From Actinomadura coerulea (GTDB taxonomy: Bacteria > Actinomycetota > Actinomycetes > Streptosporangiales > Streptosporangiaceae), in contig NZ_JACHMQ010000001.1 in NCBI RefSeq assembly GCF_014208105.1, positions 2,046,001 through 2,110,000 on the forward strand: a stretch of DNA of 64,000 nt, in the 5' to 3' direction. The stretch's first letter is position 1, and every line of letters begins with the position of its first letter. The position numbers were made by a program, and so were the translations under genes. Below, piece by piece: positions 28,306 through 36,530 of this stretch. Below the pieces are notes generated by a model. The model had not been told where the DNA came from. It saw only the letters and a program-made list of their open reading frames with translations, and did not search any database.

Positions 28306-28967
28306 TCCGGGTGATGCTGGCCGACGACCAGACACTGGTCCGGGCGGGGTTCCGGTCGATCCTGGAGGGCGAGGACGACATCGAGATCGTCGCCGAGGCC
28401 GGGGACGGCGAGCAGGCCGTCGCGCGGGCCCGCGAGCTGCGGCCCGACGTGGTGCTGATGGACATCCGCATGCCCGTCCTGGACGGCCTGGAGGCCACCC
28501 GGCGGATCATCGCCGACCCCCGGCTCGCCGACGTCCGTGTGGTGATCTTGACGACGTTCGACCTGGACGACTACGTCTACGGCGCGATCAAGGCCGGGGC
28601 CAGCGGGTTCCTGGTCAAGGACACCGAACCGACCGAGCTGATCCACGGGGTGCGGGTCGTGGCGCGCGGCGACGCGCTGCTGGCGCCCACGGTGACGCGC
28701 CGGCTCATCGCCGAGTTCGCCTCCCGGATCACCGCGCCGCCGCCCGCCGCCGAGCTCAACTCGCTGACCGACCGGGAGAGCGAGGTGCTGCGGCTGGTCG
28801 CGGCGGGCCTGTCCAACGAGGAGATCGCCGGGCGGCTGGTGCTGTCGCCCGCCACCGCCAAGACCCACGTCAGCCGTATCCTGGCCAAACTCGGCGCCCG
28901 CGACCGGGCCCAGCTGGTGGTGCTGGCCTACGAGACGGGAATGATCCGCCCCGGCTGGCTCGGCTGA
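28302..28967 (+). CDS. NarL/LuxR-family response regulator (system 2)
   Basis: 221 aa. Receiver domain with DD at residues 8-9, phospho-acceptor Asp54 in VLMDIRMP, and the switch lysine in FLVKDTEP. The LuxR helix-turn-helix includes LTDRESEVLRLVAAGLSNEE and SPATAKTHVSRILAKLGARD. It is closely similar in layout to the system 1 regulator but differs in the recognition helix (ATAKTHVS versus GTVKAYVS), so the two may have different targets or partly share one. It overlaps the kinase stop by 4 nt. Confidence 0.93.
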   Translation: MIRVMLADDQTLVRAGFRSILEGEDDIEIVAEAGDGEQAVARARELRPDVVLMDIRMPVLDGLEATRRIIADPRLADVRVVILTTFDLDDYVYGAIKAGASGFLVKDTEPTELIHGVRVVARGDALLAPTVTRRLIAEFASRITAPPPAAELNSLTDRESEVLRLVAAGLSNEEIAGRLVLSPATAKTHVSRILAKLGARDRAQLVVLAYETGMIRPGWLG

Positions 28968-29048
28968 CCATCCGCCCCCGGCACGGCCCGACCGCACGGC
29001 CGTCCCGGCGGAGCGCAACCGGGCCGGTCACGGCGGTGTTGAACGGAT

Positions 29049-29768
29049 GTGACGGTTACGGACGAAGCTCTCACCCACGCCCCCGCGGGCGACGGCAGGG
29101 ACGCCCCGGCGGGCGACACCGCCGGGGCGCGGGTCGCCGCCGCCCTCGCCCGCGACCTCGACGAAGGGTTCGCCGCCCTCTACGAGGCCTACCGGGGTGC
29201 GGTGTTCTCCACCGCGCTGCGGCTGTGCGGGCGGTGGGCCGAGGCCGAGGACCTGTCGGCCGAGGCGTTCCTGCGCGCCTACCGCGCGCTCGTCGGCTAC
29301 GACGCGGCGCGCGTCGCCGAGCTGCGGCCCCGGGCCTGGCTGCTGACGATCCTGACCAACGTGTGGCGCAACAGCCTGCGCACGGCCGCGCGGCGCCCGC
29401 CGCCGGGCCCCATCGAGGACGCCCCCGACCCGCCCGACCCCGGCGAGGGCGTCGAGGACGCCGCCGCCCGCCACGAGACCGGCCGCGAACTGGCCGGCCT
29501 GCTCGCCCGGCTCCCCCACCAGCAGCGCGCCGCGGTCGTGCTGCGGCACGTCACCGACCTGCCCGTCGCCGAGATCGCCGCCGTCCTGGACCTGCCCGAG
29601 GGCACCGTGAAATCCCACATCTCCCGCGGCCTGGCCCGCCTGCGCGCCCTGCGCGCCGCACCCGGAACCACCGACCCCGACCGCACAGCACCCGACCAGA
29701 CAGCGCCAGCCCGCACCACACCAGCCCGGAGCGCAGCCCACCCCGAGCAGAAAGGGGGCGACCGATGA
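29049..29768 (+). CDS. ECF-type RNA polymerase sigma factor
   Basis: 239-aa sigma-70 family factor with regions 2 and 4 only. Region 2 includes AEDLSAEAFLRAYRALVGYD, with WLLTILTNVWRNSLR after it. Region 4 includes LPHQQRAAVVLRHVTDLPVA and the helix-turn-helix AAVLDLPEGTVKSHISRGLA. The C-terminal 35 residues are Pro/Thr/Ala-rich. No anti-sigma gene follows. Instead the next gene overlaps by 4 nt (ATGA) and encodes an Ada-like methyl-DNA sensor/repair protein, suggesting control by alkylation damage. The GTG at 29049 is the first start; there is no strong ribosome site. Confidence 0.9.
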   Translation: MTVTDEALTHAPAGDGRDAPAGDTAGARVAAALARDLDEGFAALYEAYRGAVFSTALRLCGRWAEAEDLSAEAFLRAYRALVGYDAARVAELRPRAWLLTILTNVWRNSLRTAARRPPPGPIEDAPDPPDPGEGVEDAAARHETGRELAGLLARLPHQQRAAVVLRHVTDLPVAEIAAVLDLPEGTVKSHISRGLARLRALRAAPGTTDPDRTAPDQTAPARTTPARSAAHPEQKGGDR

Positions 29769-30544
29769 ACCGCACCGACCCCGCCGGCGGCACACCCGAC
29801 CCGCTGGCCGGTGAACTGGCGGAGCTGGCCGCCGACGCGCCCCCGGCCCTGCTGGACCGCATCGCCGCCCGCCGCCTCCACGTCCCCGGACCCCTGGAGG
29901 GCCTCCAGGTCGCCTTCACCGACCACGGCGTCGCCTACCTGCGCGCCGGCATGGACGAGCGGGAGTTCGCCGAGGCGTTCCGCACCCGGTTCGCCCGGCC
30001 GCTGCTGCCCGCCGACCGGCCCCCGCCCGGGCTGCTGCCCGCCCTGCGCACCGGCCGGCTCGGCACGCTGCGCCTGGACCTGCGCGGCCTCAGCGACTTC
30101 GAGGCCGCCGTGCTGCGCGCCGCCGCGCGGATCCCCCGCGGCCAGACCCGCCCCTACGCGTGGGTGGCCCGGCACGCCGGACGGCCCAAGGCCGTCCGCG
30201 CCGTCGGGTCGGCGCTGGGCCGCAACCCCGTCCCGCTGCTGATCCCCTGCCACCGCGTGACCCGCTCGGACGGATCCCTGGGCGACTACGTGTTCGGCGC
30301 CCGCGCCAAGGAACGGCTGCTGCGCGCCGAGGACGTCGACGTCGAGGAGGTGACCGAACTGGCGCGGCGCGGCGTGCGGCTGGTGGGCTCCGACACCACC
30401 GGGATCGTGTGCTACCCCACCTGCGCGGACGCGCGCCGGATCACCCCCGGCCACCGGCACGGGTTCCGGGACCTGGCCGCCGCGCGCGCCGCCGGATACC
30501 GGCCGTGCCTGCACTGCCGCCCCGGCGACGCCGTGCCCGCCTGA
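29765..30544 (+). CDS. methylated-DNA methyltransferase with C-terminal Ada zinc domain (permuted Ada-like)
   Basis: 259 aa. Residues about 1-100 form the RNase-H-like N-domain of alkyltransferases, and about 105-190 the catalytic DNA-binding domain with active Cys162 in LIPCHRVTRSDGS and the loop SLGDYVFG. Residues about 205-255 carry an Ada-type zinc-binding domain: Cys216 and Cys220 in GIVCYPTCADA, Cys248 and Cys251 in GYRPCLHCRP. In classical Ada the zinc domain is N-terminal and accepts methyl groups from phosphotriesters, turning Ada into an activator; here the order is reversed and the AraC helix-turn-helix is missing. It is coupled to an ECF sigma gene, so it may act through that factor. 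All four zinc cysteines are intact. Confidence 0.87.
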   Translation: MNRTDPAGGTPDPLAGELAELAADAPPALLDRIAARRLHVPGPLEGLQVAFTDHGVAYLRAGMDEREFAEAFRTRFARPLLPADRPPPGLLPALRTGRLGTLRLDLRGLSDFEAAVLRAAARIPRGQTRPYAWVARHAGRPKAVRAVGSALGRNPVPLLIPCHRVTRSDGSLGDYVFGARAKERLLRAEDVDVEEVTELARRGVRLVGSDTTGIVCYPTCADARRITPGHRHGFRDLAAARAAGYRPCLHCRPGDAVPA

Positions 30545-30715
30545 CCGTGCCCGCCTGACCCCGCCCCGCCTGACCGCCCGGCGGCGCGGGGGACGGCGCG
30601 GGTCCGGGCGGCGGGCGGCGCCGCGGCGGGCATACATCGGCGCGGGACGGGAATGGGGCCGTCCACCTGCGGGGACGAACCCGCGGGCGAACCGCCGACG
30701 AGGGGGGAGATCGCC

Positions 30716-31792
30716 ATGCGCGTCGTCGTCACCGGCGCCACGGGCAACATCGGGACCAGCACCGTCCGCGCGCTCGCCGAGGACCCGGCCGTCACCGAGA
30801 TCATCGGACTGGCCCGCCGCGAACCCGGCCCCGGCGCCGCCCGCGAGGCCGACCCCGCCGGAACCGGCAAGCTGCGCTGGGCCGAGGCCGACGTCACCGA
30901 CACCGACCTGGTCCCGCTGATGCGCGGCGCCGACGTCGTCATCCACCTGGCCTGGCTGTTCCAGCCCACCCACCGGCCCGCGGTGACCTGGGACTCCAAC
31001 GCCGTCGGCAGCGCCCGGGTCTTCGACGCCGCCGCCCGCGCGGGCGTGCCCGCCCTGGTGTACTCCTCCTCGGTCGGGGCCTACTCCCCCGGCCCCAAGG
31101 ACCGAGCCGTCGACGAGTCCTGGCCCACCCACGGATGGCCCGAGGCCGCCTACAGTCGCGAGAAGGCCTACGTCGAACGGCTCCTGGACGCCTTCGAGGC
31201 CACCAACCCCGACTGCCGCGTCGTGCGGCTGCGGCCCGGGTTCATCTTCGAACGGCAGAGCGCCAGCGAGCAGCGCCGCCTGTTCGCCGGGCCGCTGCTG
31301 CCCGGCCGCCTGGCCCGCCCCGACCTCATCCCGGTCGTGCCGGACCTGCCCGGCCTGCGGCTGCAGGTCCTGCACTCCGCCGACGCCGGGCAGGCGTTCC
31401 GGCTCGCCGCCACCGGCCGGGCCCGCGGCGCCTTCAACCTCGCCGCCGAACCCGCCCTGGACGCCGCCGAGCTCGCCGACCTGCTCGGCGCCCGGACCGT
31501 GCGGGTGCCCGCGCGGGGCGTGCGGGCCGCGCTCGCCGCCGCCTGGAACCTGCACCTGGTGCCCGCCTCCCCCGCCCTGCTCGACCTGGCCCTGCAGATC
31601 CCGCTCATGGACACCGCCCGGGCCCGCGACGAACTCGGCTGGACGCCCCGCCACACCGCCCGCGAAGCGATCACCGAGTTCCTGGAAGGGCTGCGCACCG
31701 GCGCCGGCCGCGACACCCCGCCGCTGTCCCCCGAGACCGGCGGGCGGCTGCGCGGCCACGAGTTCGCCACCGGCGTCGGCCGCAAACCCTGA
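30716..31792 (+). CDS. NAD-dependent epimerase/dehydratase family protein
   Basis: 358-aa extended short-chain dehydrogenase. The Rossmann motif GATGNIG starts at residue 7, the catalytic Ser is in LVYSSSVGAYSPG, and the YxxxK motif is AYSREKAYVE. The C-terminal part ends with the usual ARDELGWTPRHTAREAI. The substrate is unknown; such enzymes act on nucleotide sugars or related carbonyls. The ATG at 30716 was chosen because GGGGGGA precedes it; the frame is open further upstream. It follows the Ada-like gene after about 170 bp and is probably a separate transcript. Confidence 0.87.
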   Translation: MRVVVTGATGNIGTSTVRALAEDPAVTEIIGLARREPGPGAAREADPAGTGKLRWAEADVTDTDLVPLMRGADVVIHLAWLFQPTHRPAVTWDSNAVGSARVFDAAARAGVPALVYSSSVGAYSPGPKDRAVDESWPTHGWPEAAYSREKAYVERLLDAFEATNPDCRVVRLRPGFIFERQSASEQRRLFAGPLLPGRLARPDLIPVVPDLPGLRLQVLHSADAGQAFRLAATGRARGAFNLAAEPALDAAELADLLGARTVRVPARGVRAALAAAWNLHLVPASPALLDLALQIPLMDTARARDELGWTPRHTAREAITEFLEGLRTGAGRDTPPLSPETGGRLRGHEFATGVGRKP

Positions 31793-31899
31793 CCGCTCCC
31801 CGACCGCCAGCCCCGCCACCACCTCGCCACGACCGGCGGCGCGGTCCGGCCCGACGGCCGGGCGCCGATCCGCCGCCCAACCGAACCGGAGGTCACCCC

Positions 31900-32142
31900 A
31901 TGCCGACGATCACAGCCGAGCACCTGCACACCCTGCTGGCCTCCACCGACCGGGGAGCCGCACTCGTCGTCGTCGGCGGACGCGCCGCCGTCGTCCCGGC
32001 CGGCCCCGGCGGCGACGAGGACGCCATGGTGATCACGACGCGGGACGCCGTCATCGCCGAACTCGACACCGGCGCCAACGAGGAGCAGATCGAGGCCCTC
32101 GCCCAGCGGCTCGACACCGCCCTGGACAGCCTCGGCGGCTGA
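31900..32142 (+). CDS. small conserved hypothetical protein
   Basis: 80 aa from an ATG with GGAGG seven bases upstream. The sequence starts MPTITAEHLHTLLAS, has a short strand-rich centre (LVVVGGRAAVVPAG) and a C-terminal amphipathic helix (NEEQIEALAQRLDTALDSL). No known domain was recognised. It is acidic, without membrane segments, and is followed directly by a perfect hairpin terminator. It is unlike the flanking genes in size. Confidence 0.65.
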   Translation: MPTITAEHLHTLLASTDRGAALVVVGGRAAVVPAGPGGDEDAMVITTRDAVIAELDTGANEEQIEALAQRLDTALDSLGG

Positions 32143-32170
32143 CCCGCCGCGCGCGACGGCGCGCGGCGGG
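32143..32170. terminator. hairpin terminator between convergent genes
   Basis: CCCGCCGCGCGC (32143-32154) and GCGCGCGGCGGG (32159-32170) form a perfect 12-bp stem with a GACG loop between the 80-aa gene and the convergent CDGSH gene. Confidence 0.7.
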
Positions 32171-32183
32171 CCCGCCGCCCGCG

Positions 32184-32477
32184 TCAGTCGCGGCGGCGCC
32201 GGCGGTGGCTGGTGTCGCAGAACGGGTACGCGCGGCTGCGGCGGCACGCGCACAGCGCCACCAGCCACCGGTCCGACACCGCCGTCGACCCGTCCTCCAT
32301 CACGACCTCCACCGGCCCCTCCACCAGGACCGGCCCGCCCGGCACCATCCGCACCCGCCGCCGCTCCCGGCCGCCCGGCCCCTCCCCGGCCGGATCCCCG
32401 GGACGGCCCGCTGCCGCCGAACGGGTCTCAGGCCGGGTCTCAGGCCGGGCCTCAGGCAGCCCACTGGTCGCGCTCAT
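32184..32477 (-). CDS. CDGSH-type iron-sulfur protein
   Basis: 97 aa. The C-terminal half has the CDGSH-type signature C-x-C ... P-x-C-D-x-x-H in LCACRRSRAYPFCDTSHR, which binds a [2Fe-2S] cluster through three Cys and one His. The first 40 residues are Glu/Arg/Pro-rich and disordered. Proposed roles of the family are electron transfer or iron/redox sensing. Its 5' end overlaps the 3' end of the methyltransferase gene by 26 bp on the same strand, so they are probably translated from one message. Confidence 0.87.
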   Translation of the reverse strand: MSATSGLPEARPETRPETRSAAAGRPGDPAGEGPGGRERRRVRMVPGGPVLVEGPVEVVMEDGSTAVSDRWLVALCACRRSRAYPFCDTSHRRRRRD

Positions 32478-33153
32478 CGCCCGCCTCCTCCTCCATCCGG
32501 TCGGCGCGCACCACCACCAGGTCCTCGTGCCGCTGCCCGTCCACCAGCAGGCCGCGCGCCCGCAGCACGTCCGCGCGGCGCCGCATCACCGGCCCGAACG
32601 GCTCGCGGTGCCGCGCCACCACCGACGCCCGCATCCCCGCGCGGCGCAGCCCCACCAGCGTGGCCGCCACCCCGTTCAGCGCCGAATGCACCACCAGCAG
32701 CGTCCCCGACGGCGACAGATGCCGGGGGGCCTGCGCGCAGATCCGGTCCAGCAGCACCCGGCCGTCCGGGCCCGCCTCCCACGCCCGCGCCCGCCCCCGC
32801 ACCGACTCCGGGTCGATCTCCCCGGCCACGTACGGGGGGTTGGCGACGATCACGTCGAACTGCTCCCCCGCGACCGGCGCGAACATGTCCCCGCGCAGCA
32901 CCCGCACCGGCAGCCCCCGCATCCGCGCGTTCACCCGCGCCGCCAGCACCGCCTGCGACGAGGCGTCCACCGCGACGACCTGGCAGCCCGCCCGCGCCGC
33001 GGCCAGCGCGACCGCGCCCGTCCCGGTGCCGAGCTCCAGGACCCGCGCCCCCGGCGGCGCCCCCGCCCGCGACAGCGACCTCAGCAGCGCCCGCGTCAGC
33101 AGCGAGGTGTCGGCCTGCGGCCGGTACACGCCCGGCGGCCTGAAAAGCATCAT
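32452..33153 (-). CDS. HemK2/MTQ2-like class I methyltransferase
   Basis: 233-aa SAM-dependent methyltransferase. Motif I is VLELGTGTGAVALAAA, the acidic motif is VVAVDASSQAV, and motif IV is FDVIVANPPYVAGE, the NPPY signature of enzymes that methylate glutamine side chains or adenine amino groups. The opening FRPPGVYRPQADTSLL is typical of the HemK2/MTQ2 branch. ATGs at 33153 and 33150 are preceded by GGGGGAGGG; the frame upstream is not conserved-looking. It lies between an iron-containing redox enzyme and a CDGSH protein on the same strand. Confidence 0.87.
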   Translation of the reverse strand: MMLFRPPGVYRPQADTSLLTRALLRSLSRAGAPPGARVLELGTGTGAVALAAARAGCQVVAVDASSQAVLAARVNARMRGLPVRVLRGDMFAPVAGEQFDVIVANPPYVAGEIDPESVRGRARAWEAGPDGRVLLDRICAQAPRHLSPSGTLLVVHSALNGVAATLVGLRRAGMRASVVARHREPFGPVMRRRADVLRARGLLVDGQRHEDLVVVRADRMEEEAGDERDQWAA

Positions 33154-33169
33154 CGCCCGCCCTCCCCCT

Positions 33170-34459
33170 TCACCCGGCCACCGGCGCGGCCGCCGGCGCG
33201 TCACCCACCACATCGGCCCCGATCCCGGGGCCCGCGTCCACCGCATCGGCGAGCGGGCGCCGCAGCGCCGAGCGGCCCGCCCGCCAGCACCCCAGCAGAT
33301 GGTCGCCCAACCGGCCCTCCAGCAGACCCGTCGCGCGGACCCCCAGGACCACGTCCCCCGCCAGGCCCGGCTCGGCCTCCAGCAGCCCGCCGATCACCTC
33401 GTGGCGCAGCACCTGCTCGTGGACGGCGTCGGCCTCGATGTGCTCGGTGTGGAACAGCAGGGCGCGCGGACCGGCGCCCAGCCGCTCCAGCGCCCGCGCC
33501 ATCCGCCGCGCCGACGGCGCCGTGGTGATCTCCGCCGCGGCGAAGTGCCCCACCAGCGCGGCCCGCAGCGACCGGTGCAGCCCGAACAGCGACATCATGT
33601 TCACCGTCGCCAGCATCACCGCCGGCGCCGCGTCCACGTACGCGCCGTAGGACGGGTCGAGGCCCAGCTCGTCCAGCAGATCGGCGTACAGGCCCTGGTG
33701 CGTCATCTCCGCACGGCCGCCGCCGAACTCGTCGTTCTCCACCGCCGCCAGCGCCGCCTTGGCCCGGCCCCGCAGCCGGGGGATCACCCACGCGTGCGGG
33801 TCGGCCTCCTTCAGGTGGTACACCGACCGCAGCGCCGCGTACTCGCGCATCTGCCCCCAGGTGCCCTCGTCGCGCAGATGGTGGGAGACGCCGCGCGCGT
33901 CGACCGGCTCGACCAGGAGCTCCTCCAGCGCCTCCTGCACGTCCCCGGCCGCCTCCGGACCGGCGGCCCGCCACGCGTCGCGGCGCAGCGCCGCCAGGAA
34001 CACCGCCTCCATCGCCCCGCGCAGCCGCAGCAGCCCCGGATCCCACTCCCAGTCCGGGTCCACGCCCGCGAACCCCTGGTAGTGCAGCTCGTAGCAGGTG
34101 TGCAGCGCCAGCTGCAGATCCTCCCCGTAGGGGTCGCAGGACCGCGCCTCGGCGACCAGCCCGGCAAGCCCCGGAACGCCCGGCGGGTCATCGCGGAGGG
34201 GGCCGGGGGGCGGGCCCGAGGCCAGGAGGCCCGCCACGGCCCGCGACAGCGGCCCGTGCGGCGCCGGCAGCGCCGGGGCCCGGTCCGCGCGCGCCCGGAC
34301 GGGACCGAGCGACGACCCGAATCCGAAACCGGACGCCGAACCCCGCACGGGACCCGACGCGGCGTCCGGCCCGGCGCCCGGCGCGGGTGCGGTCCCGCGG
34401 CCGGTCCCCGGGCCGGGCTCGGGACCGCGAGAGGGCGGTCGGTCCTGATGAACGGTCAT
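33170..34459 (-). CDS. iron-containing redox enzyme family protein (haem-oxygenase fold)
   Basis: About 429 aa. The first 75 residues are Pro/Gly/Ala-rich. The rest is an all-alpha haem-oxygenase-like fold with conserved acidic/His residues such as CYELHYQGF, YHLKEADPHAW, VENDEFGGGRAEMTHQ and LLFHTEHIEADAVHEQ, which could coordinate a di-iron site. Members of this fold include oxidases that cleave or desaturate small metabolites. The ATG at 34459 has GGAGG upstream; a TTG at 34477 is less likely. It is 14 bp from the ligase gene above and 16 bp from the methyltransferase below, so it belongs to the same operon. Confidence 0.83.
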   Translation of the reverse strand: MTVHQDRPPSRGPEPGPGTGRGTAPAPGAGPDAASGPVRGSASGFGFGSSLGPVRARADRAPALPAPHGPLSRAVAGLLASGPPPGPLRDDPPGVPGLAGLVAEARSCDPYGEDLQLALHTCYELHYQGFAGVDPDWEWDPGLLRLRGAMEAVFLAALRRDAWRAAGPEAAGDVQEALEELLVEPVDARGVSHHLRDEGTWGQMREYAALRSVYHLKEADPHAWVIPRLRGRAKAALAAVENDEFGGGRAEMTHQGLYADLLDELGLDPSYGAYVDAAPAVMLATVNMMSLFGLHRSLRAALVGHFAAAEITTAPSARRMARALERLGAGPRALLFHTEHIEADAVHEQVLRHEVIGGLLEAEPGLAGDVVLGVRATGLLEGRLGDHLLGCWRAGRSALRRPLADAVDAGPGIGADVVGDAPAAAPVAG

Positions 34460-34473
34460 GTCATCCTCCGTCG

Positions 34474-35775
34474 TCAAGGGGCGTCCGGCTCCGGTACCCG
34501 CTCACCCGCGTCCCATACGCCCGGTTTCGCCCCCGGAGTCGCGCCCGGCGGCTCCCCCGGCCCCTCGACGGCCCCGTCCACCGGCCCGCCCGCGGAGCCC
34601 GGCCCGCCGCCAAGCCCCGTACCGGGCCCCGTGCCCTCGGGGGCCAGGCCGCCGGACTCGGTCTGCCGGACCAGCATGTCCACCACCGCGCGCGGCCCGC
34701 CCCGCCGCGCCGCCCGGCACTGCCGGTCGGCGCCCGTCCCCGCGCGGCGCACTCCCTCCACCAGCGTGAACACCGTGTCCAGGTCCCCGGCCGCCTCCAG
34801 GGCCGGGGCCGCGCGGGCGACCATGCCGTCCAGCAGCCGCCACGCCGGGACCGCGCGCCGCGACACCGGGTCCACCATCGCGCCGTCCAGGCCGTGCCGG
34901 GCCGCGTTCCACAGCGCCGCCGCGCACACCTGCCCGTCCACCCGGGGCGCCTCCCGGCCCGCCGCCAGCTCCGCCAGCGCGGCGGCCACCAGGCCCCGCA
35001 CCAGCGCCGCCTGGAGCACCGCCTCGTCCGCGGTCGCCGCGGCGTCCCCGGCCCGCACCTCCACCGTCGGCCACCGCGGCGACGGCCGCGCCAGCCAGAA
35101 CGTCATCGCCGCGTCCACCAGGGCGCCCGACTCCACCAGCGCCGCGACCCGCGCGTCGTAGTCGGCGGCCGACGCCGACCACGGCGGCACGCCCGCGCCC
35201 GGGAACCGCGCCATCTCCATCATCCGGCGCGCCGCGTAGCGGGTCGGGCGCCCGCGGTCGAACGGCGAGTTGGCCGCCAGCGCCACCAGCACCGGCAGCC
35301 ACGGCCGCAGGTGGTTCACCACCGCCACCGCCGACTCCCGGTCCGGGACGCCGACGTGCACGTGGCAGCCGCACGCCTGGTAGTCCTCGACCACGTCGCC
35401 GTAGGCGGACACGATGGCGGCGAACCGCTCGCCCCGCGCGGCCTGCGGCGGGCTGCCTCCCAGCACCGGCGTCCCCGACGCCACCAGCAGCGCGCCGCCC
35501 TCCCGCGCCGCCTCCGCCAGCCGCGCCCGCCCGTACCGCAGCTGCGCGCGCAGGCCCGCCAGGTCGTGGCAGACCCCGGTCACCGCCTCCACCTGCGACC
35601 CCAGCAACTCGGTGTGGAACGACCCGCCCGACGCCCGCCACCGGTGCGGCCCGGCCCTTTCCAGGATGTCCTCGGCGTGCCCGACGCACTCGCCCGACAG
35701 CGCGTCCACCAGCAGGAACTCCTCCTCCACCCCGAGACTGACGCCCGGCGCGTGCCCCCCAACGCCTCCGCCCAT
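34474..35775 (-). CDS. carboxylate-amine ligase, GCS2/YbdK family
   Basis: 433 aa. GCS2-type ATP-dependent ligase. The opening SLGVEEEFLLVDALSGE contains the acidic metal-binding residues, and FHTELLGSQVEAVTGVC, YQACGCHVHVGVPDRESAV and VEVRAGDAAATADEAVL are the other family blocks. Glutamate-cysteine ligase-like activity is the best-known reaction of the family; the actual substrates here are unknown. The last 50 residues are disordered and Gly/Pro-rich. It is the first gene of the four-gene minus-strand run that ends with the CDGSH protein. Confidence 0.87.
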   Translation of the reverse strand: MGGGVGGHAPGVSLGVEEEFLLVDALSGECVGHAEDILERAGPHRWRASGGSFHTELLGSQVEAVTGVCHDLAGLRAQLRYGRARLAEAAREGGALLVASGTPVLGGSPPQAARGERFAAIVSAYGDVVEDYQACGCHVHVGVPDRESAVAVVNHLRPWLPVLVALAANSPFDRGRPTRYAARRMMEMARFPGAGVPPWSASAADYDARVAALVESGALVDAAMTFWLARPSPRWPTVEVRAGDAAATADEAVLQAALVRGLVAAALAELAAGREAPRVDGQVCAAALWNAARHGLDGAMVDPVSRRAVPAWRLLDGMVARAAPALEAAGDLDTVFTLVEGVRRAGTGADRQCRAARRGGPRAVVDMLVRQTESGGLAPEGTGPGTGLGGGPGSAGGPVDGAVEGPGEPPGATPGAKPGVWDAGERVPEPDAP

Positions 35776-35956
35776 ACCGAGTCCCCCTCACTCGCACAGA
35801 CCCCCTCACCTCGGGGGATTCCCGCCCAGACCGTCCCCTCCCTCCCCCGCCCGAGATCCTTTACGCCGCCCTCGCCGGCCGCGCTGACCGGATCGTTCCG
35901 CATCACGCCGCGATGGTGCCTGTCCGGCGCCGCCGCGCCCGGCCAGGATCGACCCC

Positions 35957-36523
35957 ATGAACCGAGCGCTCCTCGTCATCGACGTCCAAGAGTCCTTCCG
36001 CCGCCGCCCCAACTGGGAGGCGGTCTCGGCGCCCGACATCGCCGACCGCGCCGCCGGCGACCTGGTCGTGTGGATCCTGCACGCCGAACCCGGCAGCGGC
36101 GGCGCGTTCGACCCCGGCCTCGGCCACGTGCGCCTGATGGACGGCCTGGCCCCCGAGCCCGGCGAACCCGTCATGACCAAGACCTCCCGCAACGCGTTCA
36201 CCACCACCGGCCTGCAGCAGCTGCTCACCGAGCGCGGCGTCGGCGAGGTCGCCGTCTGCGGCATCCAGACCGAGCAGTGCTGCGAGACCACCGCCCGCCT
36301 GGCCGCCGACCTCGGCTACCGCGTCACCTTCGTCACCGACGCCACCGCCACCTTCCCCATCGAGCACCGCGACGCCCCGCCCGGCCGTGCCCTGGCCGAG
36401 ATCCTCGCCGACCCCGCCACCCTGCCCACCGACCAGATCATCGCCCGCACCGAGTACGCCCTGGCCGGGCGGTTCGCGGCGATCGCCTCGCTCGACGACC
36501 TCGCGCCCGCCCCGGTACGCTGA
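35957..36523 (+). CDS. isochorismatase-like cysteine hydrolase
   Basis: 188 aa. The triad of the family is visible: Asp in LLVIDVQESF (residue 9), Lys in VMTKTSRNAF, and Cys in CGIQTEQCCET, with the usual cis-peptide region before it. Related enzymes hydrolyse nicotinamide, isochorismate or carbamoyl/imide bonds. The start is at an ATG seven bases after a CAGGAT hexamer, a possible leaderless promoter. It is followed within 8 bp by a GlxA-type regulator on the same strand, so the regulator probably controls this hydrolase or an associated catabolic step. Confidence 0.87.
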   Translation: MNRALLVIDVQESFRRRPNWEAVSAPDIADRAAGDLVVWILHAEPGSGGAFDPGLGHVRLMDGLAPEPGEPVMTKTSRNAFTTTGLQQLLTERGVGEVAVCGIQTEQCCETTARLAADLGYRVTFVTDATATFPIEHRDAPPGRALAEILADPATLPTDQIIARTEYALAGRFAAIASLDDLAPAPVR

Positions 36524-36530
36524 CCGGATC

